64,000 nucleotides of DNA from Hyphomicrobium sp. 12-62-95. Its GTDB lineage: Bacteria; Pseudomonadota; Alphaproteobacteria; Rhizobiales; Hyphomicrobiaceae. Shown here piece by piece: positions 36,051 through 49,463 of the stretch (within the stretch, counting starts at the first letter, position 1; each line of letters begins with the position of its first letter). The stretch spans positions 1-64,000 of the forward strand of contig NCCZ01000006.1 in the NCBI GenBank assembly GCA_002279935.1. Direction: 5' to 3'. The position numbers and the translations under genes are program-made. The notes under the pieces are model-generated. The model made no database searches, was not told the origin of the DNA, and saw only the letters and a list, made by a program, of their open reading frames with translations.

Positions 36051-37289
36051 CTAGAGAACCGCGGACGAGACGGGAGCGGCGCTGGCGCCGGGACCGTACT
36101 TGCGCCGCTGAATCTGGCGGTGGTTCTCATAGCACTTGGCCAATTGGCGCTCGGGCGTGAACTCGCGGATCGCTGTAGCGACGCCTTCGGGCGTCAGGCG
36201 GCCAGCACGAATATCTTCGCGCAGGGCAACGAAGGCGTCCGAGAGGCGATCGGCCATGTCGTCGTCGCTGTTTGAGCGGGCAACGAGTGTGCCGCTTACA
36301 CCCGGCTTCACGACACTCTCCAGCTGGGGCAGGTGGATCGCGCCCATGGGACGGCCGCATCCCAGAGCTTCGAGAACGGCGAAGGGCATCCCTTCGAATT
36401 CGGACGTGAGGATGCCAGCGTGGGCGTTGCCCAGAACTTCGGAGACGCCAGCCGCGCTCTTGAAACCATGCAGGGTTGCGATGGATTCGATGGCCTGAAA
36501 CTCGGGGAAGCGGTGGGGGTCACTGGTCCCCATGTAATGAAATTCGACACCGGGGCCCAATTTCTCGCGCAACCGCGCCATCGTCCTGAACATCAGAGGT
36601 GGCGATTTGAAGAGATCGAGGCGACCGGCGAAGGCGACACGGAAAGTGCCGTGATCGGGGAATGGGCGGGGGTAGAACGTCTTGGTATCGACCCACGTGG
36701 ATAGCGTGTCGATCTTGTGCGCCTGGCGCGGGTAGGTTTTTCGGAGACGCTCGGTGATGAAGGGATTGACGCACAGAAATTTATCGGCTGCCATCACCGC
36801 GAGGCGTTCGTTGACGTTGTGCACGAAGCGATAATTCTTGAGCAGGCTATCCATCTTGAGCGGCGGCGCGCCTTCTCCGTGCAGCATTTGCACGAAGGGA
36901 ACTCCAAGAGCCCGGACCACGGGTGCGAACTCGACACGTTGGAGATCAACGCTGGTTGGCTGGTCTTTCAGCTTCCGTCGGACCGCAGGCAGATGCTTCA
37001 GCAGGCCTTGCATAAACTGGAACGTGAGTGACTGGCGCACGCTGGTTGCGGCTTCCCGGGCTTGTGCATCGGGATAACTCAGAACGGGCAAAAACTCGAA
37101 CCGGCGGCCCCGGAACTCCACCGTTGTCACCTTGCCGATCTCCAAATCGCCCAGCGCATCGACGCCGACCATGAGGAACGAAAAGTCCTCTGGGAGAAAG
37201 GCAATCATATCGCGAATGAACGTCTCCAGACCGCCGACCTTCGCGCCGCGGGGATCAAATGAGTGGATGACACTCAGGCGGTGTTGCAT
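36051..37289 (-). CDS. Glycosyltransferase family 4
   Basis: A 412-residue GT-B glycosyltransferase. The N-terminus has SFDPRGAKVGGLETFIRDMI, a family 4 acceptor loop. The donor domain has RVAFAGRLDLFKSPPLMFRTMARL, then GILTSEFEGMPFAVLEALGCGRPMGA with the conserved glutamates. The gene is on the minus strand, convergent with the GH10 gene (stops 4 bases apart), and lies downstream of the flippase gene. An EGAPPLKMDSLLKNYRFVHNVN stretch suggests a specialised acceptor region. The sugar is unknown. Confidence 0.88.
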   Translation of the reverse strand: MQHRLSVIHSFDPRGAKVGGLETFIRDMIAFLPEDFSFLMVGVDALGDLEIGKVTTVEFRGRRFEFLPVLSYPDAQAREAATSVRQSLTFQFMQGLLKHLPAVRRKLKDQPTSVDLQRVEFAPVVRALGVPFVQMLHGEGAPPLKMDSLLKNYRFVHNVNERLAVMAADKFLCVNPFITERLRKTYPRQAHKIDTLSTWVDTKTFYPRPFPDHGTFRVAFAGRLDLFKSPPLMFRTMARLREKLGPGVEFHYMGTSDPHRFPEFQAIESIATLHGFKSAAGVSEVLGNAHAGILTSEFEGMPFAVLEALGCGRPMGAIHLPQLESVVKPGVSGTLVARSNSDDDMADRLSDAFVALREDIRAGRLTPEGVATAIREFTPERQLAKCYENHRQIQRRKYGPGASAAPVSSAVL

Positions 37290-37404
37290 CAGATGGCTCT
37301 GCTTGTGTGAACTCGATGATCTGTTGTCTTACCCAAGGACCATGCCATGGGGCCTGCGGACAGCGGGACGATGAAAGTTGTTAACCAGGGCGGCCGCGTG
37401 CGGC

Positions 37405-38850
37405 TCATGGTCCAGTTCCCAGGCGTCCTGAACGCAAGACACCGGCGAGTTTGCGCACGAGATCGGGATAAACAGCTGCAAGCGTCAGCGCATAGGTGGC
37501 CGCGCCAACGGCGATCGCAAGTGCAAGCGATACCGGCGTGGCCTCGGCCGGCATCATCGTCACGGATGCAACCATCGCCGATGTTGCCAAGGCGATCCGC
37601 CAGAGTGCGTCGAGCGACAAGGTAAAACGGTAGGCGCTCCAGCCGGCCAAGAGCGTGACGCCGAGACTGATTGCAGCGCCCGCCGCAGCCCCGGCGACGG
37701 CTCCAGGTAGGCCGCCAGCATAAAGCCCGATTGCCACGCCGGCGAGGCTCAACACCGCATCAATGGCGTCGTTCCACAATGGCACACGTGTCCGCTCATG
37801 GAGCAGGAACACCTGTTCGGCGAAATGAATGCGAAAATTGCGGATCGCTCCGGCCAAGATGGCCCACGGCAGGACGGCGATGGTTGTAGCGCGGAATTCC
37901 TCGGCAACCACGAGGGAGATGAAGGGCGTCCCGATGGCGACCAATCCGGCGGAGGCAGGCGCCAGGACGGCGAGCAAGAGGATGCCACTGCGCTCCAACT
38001 GGGCCTGACCAGCGGACATGCCTTCTTCGCGCGCGCGCTTCATGGCGACAGGAAACGCTGCGGCCGTGACGAGCATGGCGGCAAAGGCGGCAACGCGCAG
38101 GCCAAGGCCCCATCCCACCGTGACAAGACCCACAGCGGCGGCGCTCTCGCGCATTTCGACGACGAATCGGAGACCGTTGTTGGCCATCCAGATGAAGACG
38201 CCACCGATGAGGAGCGGCAAACCGTAGTCGAAGCCTTTGGCGATTGCCGCACGAGCAAACCGCAGCGGATTGCGTCCGAACTCGAGGCGGAAAAAGGCAA
38301 TCATCAGCGAGAAGGCCTGCGCCAGCGTATAGCCCCAGAGGACGTGGACGGCATCTTCCTTGCCCCAAACGACCAGTGCCAAGCCGAACATGAGCCCCAG
38401 AACCGGCCACGAGATCTGCAGCACGGAATAGGTCATGGTGTCGTGTTCCGTGCGGGCGCGATCTGCCAAGTGGGTCACGAGACCGCGCGTGATTGCATAG
38501 GCGATGGCAGCCAGCGAGAGGTCGAACGACCACGGCACGCCGGTGGTCAGAGGCAGGAGCAGCATGACACCCACGGTTGCCAGCGAGGCCGCCGCAAGAA
38601 CCATCAATTCCGTATCGAGGAAGGTGCGCTTTGCATCGGGGGCCGCCGCCGGATCATGGTAACGCATGGTGTAGAGCGTGAACCAGAACGTGGTCGCGAC
38701 GTAGGCCAGTTCCTGCACGGCGACGACCAGCGCAAAAACGCCCATCTCCACTGGACTTAAAAAATGCGTCCACGCCAGGATCGAAATGAACTGGAACAAT
38801 GGTCCCAGAACCTGAGCCGGCAGATAGAGTAGGGTCTGGCGAAACAGCAT
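37405..38850 (-). CDS. Polysaccharide flippase, Wzx/MOP family
   Basis: A 481-residue polytopic membrane protein with about 12-14 hydrophobic segments and no soluble domain, matching the polysaccharide biosynthesis/MATE-like exporters that move lipid-linked repeat units across the inner membrane. The family-like start is LFRQTLLYLPAQVLGPLFQFISILAWTHFLSPVEMGVFAL. The frame is open to 38916, but the first 22 residues are Arg/Ser-rich, so the ATG at 38850 is used. It is the only flippase in the window. No separate flippase is seen in the first locus, so this one may serve both. Confidence 0.85.
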   Translation of the reverse strand: MLFRQTLLYLPAQVLGPLFQFISILAWTHFLSPVEMGVFALVVAVQELAYVATTFWFTLYTMRYHDPAAAPDAKRTFLDTELMVLAAASLATVGVMLLLPLTTGVPWSFDLSLAAIAYAITRGLVTHLADRARTEHDTMTYSVLQISWPVLGLMFGLALVVWGKEDAVHVLWGYTLAQAFSLMIAFFRLEFGRNPLRFARAAIAKGFDYGLPLLIGGVFIWMANNGLRFVVEMRESAAAVGLVTVGWGLGLRVAAFAAMLVTAAAFPVAMKRAREEGMSAGQAQLERSGILLLAVLAPASAGLVAIGTPFISLVVAEEFRATTIAVLPWAILAGAIRNFRIHFAEQVFLLHERTRVPLWNDAIDAVLSLAGVAIGLYAGGLPGAVAGAAAGAAISLGVTLLAGWSAYRFTLSLDALWRIALATSAMVASVTMMPAEATPVSLALAIAVGAATYALTLAAVYPDLVRKLAGVLRSGRLGTGP

Positions 38851-39052
38851 GAAACCGCGCGAACTGGAGTTCCGGCGGCATTGCGCCGGGCGACATAGCA
38901 TTAACCTGGGAAGCATTTACGCTAGAACCATGCCGGATGCGCTGCGGCTTTTGCGGAATAATGACCGTTAGCCATGCTCGCTCAGGGCGCGCGTCGGCGG
39001 CGTGGAACTTGCGCATAACCGGGCTTTCTAAATCAAGGGCTTTGCCGAACGC

Positions 39053-40501
39053 ATGATGGCAGACGTGCTCATAACCAAGGACCGGGCTCAAAGGTGGCAC
39101 AGCAAACTTGTGTGCGCGCTGAGAGGCGCGGGCCTCGACTGCGCCGTTAGGTCCGGTGAGCATGATGATGACCGAGCCCCTCTGCCGCAGGGCCTACACG
39201 TGCTGCTTTGGCTTGATCAGACGTTGCACGGCGCTGGCGAGCATGCGCTTGATCGGATCCGTCTTGATTTTGACGCCGGCCCACCGCGTTTTTCCGACGT
39301 GTCAATCGACCTGACGGGGGGCGTTGGGTCAGTGCGCACAGCACGCCACCTTGTTCCGTTGTTCGATGGAGCCGTGGGCGAAGCCGCTCTCTGGTCTGCT
39401 CTGCTCGATGGTCGCGCGCCGCGACTTGATCTCTTCGATGCGGCTAACAGCCAGGTTATTCCAATTGGACTGCCGGCAACGGAAGCGCCGCATCAACTCA
39501 TGTTCGCGGCGGATCAGGTGATCGCCCGTCTCATCCAGGGCATCGTGCGCGTTGTCCGGCACGAGATTGACGGTACGCGCGCTCTGAAAACACCGCCCTG
39601 GGAGCCAAGCCTAGTTTCGCGCCGGCCGATGTCAGCGCTGGCTAATATTCTCACCCAGAAAACGAAGCGCGTCCTGAAGCGGCGCTTTCGACGCGAACCG
39701 CAATGGTCTGTCGCTTGGCGGTCTCGTGTTGCAAATGGCCCGCTTCCTGATGATGGCAGCCTGGATCTGAGTGGCTGGACGGTTCTACCTGACGATGGCC
39801 AACGGTATTATGCAGACCCATTTATTTTTGCGCACTCGGGCCGCCGCTTTATCTTCGTTGAGGAGTATCCTTATGCCACTGGCCGTGGCCTCATTTCAGT
39901 CGCCGAGATCGGCGCCGACGGGCGTGCGCTTACGGTGCCGCAGCCGGTTCTCGACGCCCCATTTCATCTCTCGTACCCGCAGGTATTTGCACATGGCGGA
40001 GACGTTTACATGCTGCCTGAGGCCGCCGCGAGCAGCCGCCTCACCCTCTACCGGGCGGAGCGCTTTCCCGACCGGTGGGTGGCGGTGCGCGATCTTCTCA
40101 GCGAGCCGGTCCACGATGCAACGCTGCTGGAGACGCCCGATGGCTGCTGGCTCTTCGCCACAACGGACGGCGAGGGCGGCTCTTCTTGGGATGCCCTCAA
40201 CCTGTATCACGCGCCCGGCCTCATGGGACCCTGGCGCGCGCACGATATGAACCCCGTCCTGATCGATGCGGGTTCGGCGCGGCCAGCAGGGGCAATGTTC
40301 CGGGCTAGCGGCAATCTCTGGCGGCCGGTGCAGGATTGCCGCGCGGGTTACGGGGCAGGACTTGGCTTTGCACGTATTGATCAGCTCGACGAGCTTGGCT
40401 TCGGCCAGACGGTGGTGCGGACCGTTCGGCCGCCCCCAAACTCAGGATTTTGCGGGGTGCAGGCGGTTGACGTCTTTGGGCCGAGGCCGGGTGGAGGATA
40501 G
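39053..40501 (+). CDS. GINT1-N-like beta-propeller protein, putative sugar transfer
   Basis: A 482-residue soluble protein. Residues about 1-200 are poorly recognisable. Residues about 240-470 resemble the N-terminal domain of plant glucosamine inositolphosphorylceramide transferase 1 and its bacterial relatives, which are often fused to formyltransferase-like parts. The features are YYADPFIFAHSGRRFIFVEEYPYATGRGLISVAEIG, HLSYPQVFAHGGDVYMLPEAAAS, LYRAERFPDRW, and LWRPVQDCRAGYGAGL. The DPF, SYPQV and RPxQ motifs mimic five-bladed propeller glycosidase-like active sites. The gene is transcribed divergently from the flippase (200-base spacer). A role in modifying the polysaccharide is inferred. 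A second ATG at 39056 is equally possible. Confidence 0.65.
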   Translation: MMADVLITKDRAQRWHSKLVCALRGAGLDCAVRSGEHDDDRAPLPQGLHVLLWLDQTLHGAGEHALDRIRLDFDAGPPRFSDVSIDLTGGVGSVRTARHLVPLFDGAVGEAALWSALLDGRAPRLDLFDAANSQVIPIGLPATEAPHQLMFAADQVIARLIQGIVRVVRHEIDGTRALKTPPWEPSLVSRRPMSALANILTQKTKRVLKRRFRREPQWSVAWRSRVANGPLPDDGSLDLSGWTVLPDDGQRYYADPFIFAHSGRRFIFVEEYPYATGRGLISVAEIGADGRALTVPQPVLDAPFHLSYPQVFAHGGDVYMLPEAAASSRLTLYRAERFPDRWVAVRDLLSEPVHDATLLETPDGCWLFATTDGEGGSSWDALNLYHAPGLMGPWRAHDMNPVLIDAGSARPAGAMFRASGNLWRPVQDCRAGYGAGLGFARIDQLDELGFGQTVVRTVRPPPNSGFCGVQAVDVFGPRPGGG

Positions 40502-40626
40502 AGACCGGAGCCGCCCGTTTCCGGAACCGTCAAGGGCGGCCCGTTCCCATCTTGGCCCGGGAACAACAATCAGGTAGAAGCACGGCCATCGGGTCCGGCG
40601 GCATTCGGCTGGGCCACGCACCGGAC

Positions 40627-40701
40627 GCCGGCTTAGCACAGTGGTAGTGCACCTGATTTGTAATCAGGGGGTCGCAGGTTCAAATCCTGCAGCCGGCACC
40701 A
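40627..40701 (+). tRNA. tRNA-Thr (TGT anticodon)
   Basis: Cloverleaf read directly: acceptor GCCGGCT (40627-40633) pairs with AGCCGGC (40691-40697), D stem GCAC/GTGC, anticodon stem CCTGA/TCAGG around loop TTTGTAA (anticodon TGT, threonine), T stem GCAGG/CCTGC with TTCAAAT loop, and encoded ACCA end. It stands alone between the second polysaccharide locus and the RTX nucleotidase. No integrase or repeated attachment site is visible. Confidence 0.95.
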
Positions 40702-41099
40702 ATGATTTCAGTCACGACTGTATTTCCGGTGGCCTACACCGGATCGCTGCCAATCATCTGGCTACCAGCCAGATCGCTTTCTAGGCGCGTCGCGGATTGG
40801 AAACTTCGCGAAGCTTGGCTTCGTCACGGTCATAAATGTAGTTCGTCGAAGTTCCTTCGGAGACGCGCTCGATTGCGTCTTTGATTGCGGTCAACAGCAC
40901 GAGGTACCACGCGCGGGACGGGGGCGGTTGAAGCGGTCGGGGGACGCCTTCCTTGGCAATGCCGAGCGCGAACGCGGGTACGGACACTGTCGCGCGAAGA
41001 AGGGGCGACAAATTGAAGGCTCGTTTGGAGTGTCACATAAGGACTAACTCCAGTTCTGCGGCCGCGTGCTTGCTCTCCTGATGATTGATGCAGAATGAC
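40702..41099. other. Gene-poor spacer after tRNA-Thr
   Basis: About 400 bases with no convincing gene. A 76-codon minus-strand frame (40781-41011) contains AWYLVLLTAIKDAIERVSEG and could be a small gene or a decayed remnant, but it lacks a good ribosome site and recognisable relatives. Nothing resembling an integrase, attachment repeat or insertion sequence is seen. Confidence 0.4.
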
Positions 41100-41126
41100 G
41101 GCCCACCCACGACATGTGGGTGGGCC
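41100..41126 (-). terminator. Hairpin after the RTX nucleotidase gene
   Basis: A perfect 11-base stem, GGCCCACCCAC region against GTGGGTGGGCC, with a GACAT loop, lies 17 bases beyond the stop codon of the minus-strand RTX gene. The stem is very GC rich. The run after it on the minus strand (GTCATTCTGC) is only weakly T-rich, so it could be a terminator or an mRNA-stabilising hairpin. Confidence 0.6.
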
Positions 41127-41142
41127 CATCAATTCGGGTTGC

Positions 41143-45459
<4,317 letters not shown>

Positions 45460-45712
45460 TGGTACCCTCCGAAAATGAAGCAGCGCGCCATCCGCGCGGA
45501 GCCTGCAAAATTCGAGAGGTTGCTAGAGCCCGTACGTAATGAGTTTGTGACGGCTTGCAGCCGTGTTGCGAAAAAAAGACGGCTGCCGGTTATGAGTCTG
45601 CCATGGCACCGTCACACGGGCCGCCTGACCTACGCTGTCGCGAATATTTCATACATGGCGGATATCGAACGCGCTCCAATGCGTTCGTGAGAGTGTTACG
45701 AGGGAGTGATTG
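45460..45712. promoter_or_regulatory. Divergent promoter region, RTX nucleotidase and secretion operon
   Basis: These 253 bases separate the RTX nucleotidase gene (minus) from the HlyC-like gene (plus) and must hold both promoters. A good ribosome site (GAGGGAG at about 45700) precedes the HlyC-like ATG. No clear operator is seen. Confidence 0.4.
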
Positions 45713-46213
45713 ATGGCTGGATCAGCTAGTGCGCTGGCGTCGAATGCGGCGCATGACAGCGAAGCAACACCACAACTTCTGGCTGCCCTCGGAAACGAGC
45801 GTATCCGTGTTCTGGGACAGATTGTGGGGCTTCTCACGCGCTCGGCTGCGCATCAAAACATGACGATCGCCGACATCAAGACGGGCCTTCTGGCTCCGGT
45901 GATGCTTGGCCAATACATGCTTGCAGGCCGCAGCAACGATCACGCCACAGGTTCCGTCCCGGTGACCGCCCTCATTTGGGCCCGTGTATCGGATCAGGTT
46001 GATCAACGGCTCACGCAAACCGCATCCGCTGCTATCGACCTTTCGGCCGAAGAATGGCGAAGCGGTGATATCGTATGGCTGACGGAGGCCGTCGGCGATC
46101 TTCGTGCCATTCCCGAGATGATCGAGCGCTTGCGCGCGACTGATCCTAAAATCTGCGCCATCCGCGTCGCCACACCCGGAGCGGATGGCAAGATCGCCGT
46201 TCGCACGCTTTGA
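45713..46213 (+). CDS. HlyC-like RTX-activating lysine acyltransferase (catalytic His kept)
   Basis: A 166-residue protein of the HlyC/RtxC family, which uses acyl-ACP to acylate internal lysines of an RTX protoxin in the cytoplasm. Alignment to HlyC from the catalytic histidine onward needs no gap for 22 residues: HQNM...LGQY here against HRNW...RANQY there, so His47 matches HlyC His23. Further landmarks are PVTALIWARVS and WRSGD at residues 115-119, then AIRV near the end. The Asn of the catalytic centre reported for ApxC falls on Gly58. The ATG at 45713 has GAGGGAG upstream. It leads an operon with the type I transporter genes. The obvious substrate neighbour is a nucleotidase-like RTX protein, not a pore-forming toxin. 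Confidence 0.82.
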   Translation: MAGSASALASNAAHDSEATPQLLAALGNERIRVLGQIVGLLTRSAAHQNMTIADIKTGLLAPVMLGQYMLAGRSNDHATGSVPVTALIWARVSDQVDQRLTQTASAAIDLSAEEWRSGDIVWLTEAVGDLRAIPEMIERLRATDPKICAIRVATPGADGKIAVRTL

Positions 46214-46236
46214 TCTTACAAAATGGGAGCCCGGTG

Positions 46237-46256
46237 CCGAGGGGACCCGTCCTCGG
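46237..46256. promoter_or_regulatory. Small hairpin between acyltransferase and ABC transporter genes
   Basis: CCGAGG-GGACCCGT-CCTCGG forms a 6-base stem in the 74-base gap before the transporter gene. It may tune expression of the transporter relative to the acyltransferase. Too small to be sure. Confidence 0.25.
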
Positions 46257-46287
46257 TGGCGGCCAATAGCAGCGTGGTTTAAACTCA

Positions 46288-48030
46288 ATGCAACGCGGCA
46301 ACAAGGCCGGCTCGCTTGAACCTCATCCGCTGTCCGCGGCGTTTCGGCGCTTCCGGTGGGCCTTCGCTACAGCCGGCCTGTTCAGTTGTTTCGTAAACCT
46401 GCTTATGCTGAGCGGGCCCCTTTACATGATGCAGGTGTACGACCGTGTTTTGACCAGCCGGAGCATTCCGACGCTGGTCGCTTTGAGTGTTCTCGTTCTC
46501 GCGCTCTACGTGATTTCCGGGCTGCTTGAGCACATCCGGTCCCGGTTGATAGTGAGTGTCGGTAACGCGATCGAGCAAGATCTGCGCCGTCCGGTCTTCT
46601 CACGCATGCTGGACAACGCTATTCGCCGAACCAGCGATTCTGGAACGCAGCCGATCCGCGACCTCGACATGGTCCGCCAATTTCATGCCGGACCGGCTCC
46701 ATTCGGCCTTTTCGATCTGCCTTGGGCGCCGATTTTCCTTGCCGTCACATATCTCATTCATCCCGTGCTGGCGGCATTGACAGCAGCGGGCGCCCTCATC
46801 TTGTTCGCGATCGCGCTCATCAACGAATTCGCTGTTAAATCCGGCAGCCAAATTGCTTACGCGGCGCAGGTCGAAGCCAACATGATCGCCGAGCAATCGA
46901 TGGTGGCGTCGGACGTCCTGCATGCCCTTGGAATGAAGCAGTCGTATGCCGACGTCTGGGAAGATAGGCATCGCCGTGCGGTCGAGCAGCAGCGGCACGC
47001 GGCTAACCGTGCTGGCATCTTCTCCTCAGCTTCAAAGACCGTTCGCACCGCTATGCAATCCGCCGTGCTGGGCGTCGGGGCCTATTTGGTTCTGCAGTCT
47101 GAGATGACCGCCGGTGCCATGATTGCGGCGTCGATCATCGCTGCACGCGCGCTGGCACCTGTCGAGCAGGCGATTGGGAATTGGCGTACTTATTTGAGCT
47201 ACAGGCAGGCAAAAGCCCGGCTTCGTCAAATGCTCACCCCGAACGTGGGTCGCAGCGGCGAACCCATGCGCCTGCCGCGCCCCGCGGGCCACCTGCGGCT
47301 CGACGGCGTAGCCATCAGCGCGCCGGGCGCCGCCAAGCCCCTGCTCGTCAATCTCAACTTTGAGCTTCGTCCCGGTGACGGATTGGGAATTATTGGCCCG
47401 ACGGGTTCGGGCAAATCCACTCTCGCGCGAACCATTACAGGAATTTGGCCGCAACTCGCGGGAACGATCCGCCTCGATCAGGCGGAAATCAATCAATGGT
47501 CGGCCGAACAATTCGGACGCTATATCGGCTATCTGCCGCAGGACGTGACACTGCTCGGGGGAACAATCGAAGCGAATATTGCTCGGTTCGATCGAGATCC
47601 CGACCCCGAAGCAGTCATTCGCGCCGCCAAGCTGGCTAACGTTCACGATCTTATTCTTAAGCTTCCGGACGGTTATAATACGCGCATCGGCACGGGCGGG
47701 CTCGACCTTTCCGGTGGACAGAAACAGCGGATCGCCCTTGCCCGTGCGCTTTATGGCGATCCTGTACTTCTGGTGCTCGACGAACCCAACGCTAATCTTG
47801 ATGCCGATGGCGAGGCCGCACTGAGTACCACATTGGCAGACATGCGGGCGGCGGGTGCAGCGGTCATCGTCGTGGCGCACCGGCCGAGCGCGATCAAGTC
47901 GATGAATTTGCTTTTGTATGTGCGCGATGGGCGGCAGGTCGCATTCGGTCCAAAGGCTGAAATGCTCGCAAAGCTCGGCATGGCCGGACCCGCTGATCGC
48001 GGCGTATCGTTGAGCGTGGTGGGCGAGTGA
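46288..48030 (+). CDS. Type I secretion ABC transporter, PrtD/HlyB-like
   Basis: A 580-residue half-transporter energising one-step export of RTX proteins. The membrane domain (about 20-320) has six hydrophobic segments beginning FATAGLFSCFVNLLMLSGPLYMMQVYDRVLTSRS, the typical PrtD-type opening. There is no N-terminal peptidase-like domain. The nucleotide-binding domain has Walker A GPTGSGKSTL, Q-loop GYLPQDVTLL, signature LSGGQKQRIALARAL, Walker B LLVLDEPNANLD and switch HRP. Its last bases overlap the HlyD gene start (GTGA at 48027-48030). It is the only type I ATPase in the window and so the likely exporter of both RTX proteins. A TolC-type outer-membrane partner is not encoded here. Confidence 0.93.
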   Translation: MQRGNKAGSLEPHPLSAAFRRFRWAFATAGLFSCFVNLLMLSGPLYMMQVYDRVLTSRSIPTLVALSVLVLALYVISGLLEHIRSRLIVSVGNAIEQDLRRPVFSRMLDNAIRRTSDSGTQPIRDLDMVRQFHAGPAPFGLFDLPWAPIFLAVTYLIHPVLAALTAAGALILFAIALINEFAVKSGSQIAYAAQVEANMIAEQSMVASDVLHALGMKQSYADVWEDRHRRAVEQQRHAANRAGIFSSASKTVRTAMQSAVLGVGAYLVLQSEMTAGAMIAASIIAARALAPVEQAIGNWRTYLSYRQAKARLRQMLTPNVGRSGEPMRLPRPAGHLRLDGVAISAPGAAKPLLVNLNFELRPGDGLGIIGPTGSGKSTLARTITGIWPQLAGTIRLDQAEINQWSAEQFGRYIGYLPQDVTLLGGTIEANIARFDRDPDPEAVIRAAKLANVHDLILKLPDGYNTRIGTGGLDLSGGQKQRIALARALYGDPVLLVLDEPNANLDADGEAALSTTLADMRAAGAAVIVVAHRPSAIKSMNLLLYVRDGRQVAFGPKAEMLAKLGMAGPADRGVSLSVVGE

Positions 48031-49343
48031 AAAAGAACCAACCAGCCGAAGGCGACGTGCTGTTGCGGTCTCTGCGGCGGGCAACGTGGGCCGGGATTTT
48101 TGTCCTTACTCTCCTTCTTGGGGGGGTGGCGAGCTTTTCGGTGCTGGCGTCTGTCTCGTCAGCCGCAATTGCTCCCGCCGTCGTCGCCGTTTCCGGGCAC
48201 CCCAAAAAGGTCCAGCATCTGGAGGGTGGAATCGTCTCGGTCATCGCAGTTCGAAACGGTGACGCCGTAACGTCCGGCACAGTCCTCATGCAGTTGGACG
48301 ACACCGAAGCCTCGGCAAACTTAGAAATTGTCCGGCGCAAGATCGACGAGCTGCATGCGTTGCGGGCGCGGCTGAAAACAGAGATCGACGATTTACCCGA
48401 GCCGCCCTCGCCCGCGCCTGAGTTGATCAAGGAAGGCGGGCTCGACGTCGAGGACATCTGGAACGAGCAGCGGCGGATATTCCAATCGCGCCGCGAAGCG
48501 CGTTTGGGTCGCGAGAAGCAGTTAAATGAACGCATTTTGCAATTGCAGCAGGTCACGATCGGCCTCGCAGCCCAGCAACAGGCCCTAACAAAGCAGATCG
48601 CACTCATCGATGACGAATTGTCCGGATTGTCCGAACTCGAAGCCCAGCAACTGGTACCGAAAACGAAAATAGCCTCTGTACGCCGCGAAGCTGCGCGCCT
48701 CGCCGGCGAACATAGTCAATATCAAGCCGAAACGGCCAAGACGAATGTGCAGATTTCGGAGATCAGGCTGCAGATCGCCGAGCAACGCCAGCAACACCTG
48801 TCCGAGGTTCTGGACGAGCTGCGCGACACGGAGGCCAAGCTGGCTGAAGCACGCGAAAAGAAGATCGCGATGGAAGCGCGCTTGAGCCGCATGACCGTCG
48901 CCGCGCCGCAAGCCGGCATCGTCCACAAGTTGACGGCCCATACTGTTGGCGGTGTTGTGGCCCCGGGTGACGTGATCATGGAAATCGTCCCTCAGGGAGA
49001 GGAACTGGTCCTGGAGGGGCGGCTCGACCCTGCTTACGTCGATCAGGTCGCCATTGGCCAGCGCTGTGGTGTGCGTCTCGTTGCGCTCGATCACATCAAG
49101 ACGCCCGAGATCGAAGGTATGGTCACTGCGATAGCGCCCGACGTCCGCTCGGACGGTCCAAACGGCCTGCCCTACTATTCCGTGTCGGTCCGCCTGGAGC
49201 CCGATGTGCAAAGCCGGCTGCCAGCGCGGCTCGTTCCTGGCATGCCGGTCGAACTCCTCATCAAAGGACAGGACCGAACCGTTCTGAATTATCTCGTCAA
49301 ACCACTGCTCGATCGAATCGCGCACACCTTTCGTGAGCATTGA
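48027..49343 (+). CDS. Type I secretion membrane fusion protein, PrtE/HlyD-like
   Basis: A 438-residue periplasmic adaptor. A single N-terminal membrane anchor (GIFVLTLLLGGVASFSVLASVS) is followed by the first lipoyl half with HPKKVQHLEGGIVSVIAVRNGDAV, the HlyD-family signature. A long coiled-coil hairpin (about 100-270) comes next. The second lipoyl half is AARLSRMTVAAPQAG-like, and a beta-barrel domain ends with RLVPGMPVELLIKGQDRTVLNYLVKPL, the conserved C-terminal motif of this group. The GTG start overlaps the ABC transporter stop. It bridges the inner-membrane transporter to an outer-membrane channel. Confidence 0.93.
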   Translation: MKKNQPAEGDVLLRSLRRATWAGIFVLTLLLGGVASFSVLASVSSAAIAPAVVAVSGHPKKVQHLEGGIVSVIAVRNGDAVTSGTVLMQLDDTEASANLEIVRRKIDELHALRARLKTEIDDLPEPPSPAPELIKEGGLDVEDIWNEQRRIFQSRREARLGREKQLNERILQLQQVTIGLAAQQQALTKQIALIDDELSGLSELEAQQLVPKTKIASVRREAARLAGEHSQYQAETAKTNVQISEIRLQIAEQRQQHLSEVLDELRDTEAKLAEAREKKIAMEARLSRMTVAAPQAGIVHKLTAHTVGGVVAPGDVIMEIVPQGEELVLEGRLDPAYVDQVAIGQRCGVRLVALDHIKTPEIEGMVTAIAPDVRSDGPNGLPYYSVSVRLEPDVQSRLPARLVPGMPVELLIKGQDRTVLNYLVKPLLDRIAHTFREH

Positions 49344-49463
49344 AGTTTGAATTATCCAAGCGGACGCTCGAATTGGTCGCGACGCAGCGACAGACGATGC
49401 AAAGCTGCTTGCACAATTTGAAAATCGTCATATCGACGGTGCGCTTGGAGGTTTCCGATGCAC

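Noticed and set aside
40781..41011. Possible small minus-strand gene between tRNA-Thr and the RTX nucleotidase
   Set aside because: No ribosome site, no recognisable relatives; noted in the spacer entry only.
40627..41142. Genomic island boundary at tRNA-Thr
   Set aside because: No integrase and no visible repeat of the tRNA 3' end in the window, so there is no evidence of integration.
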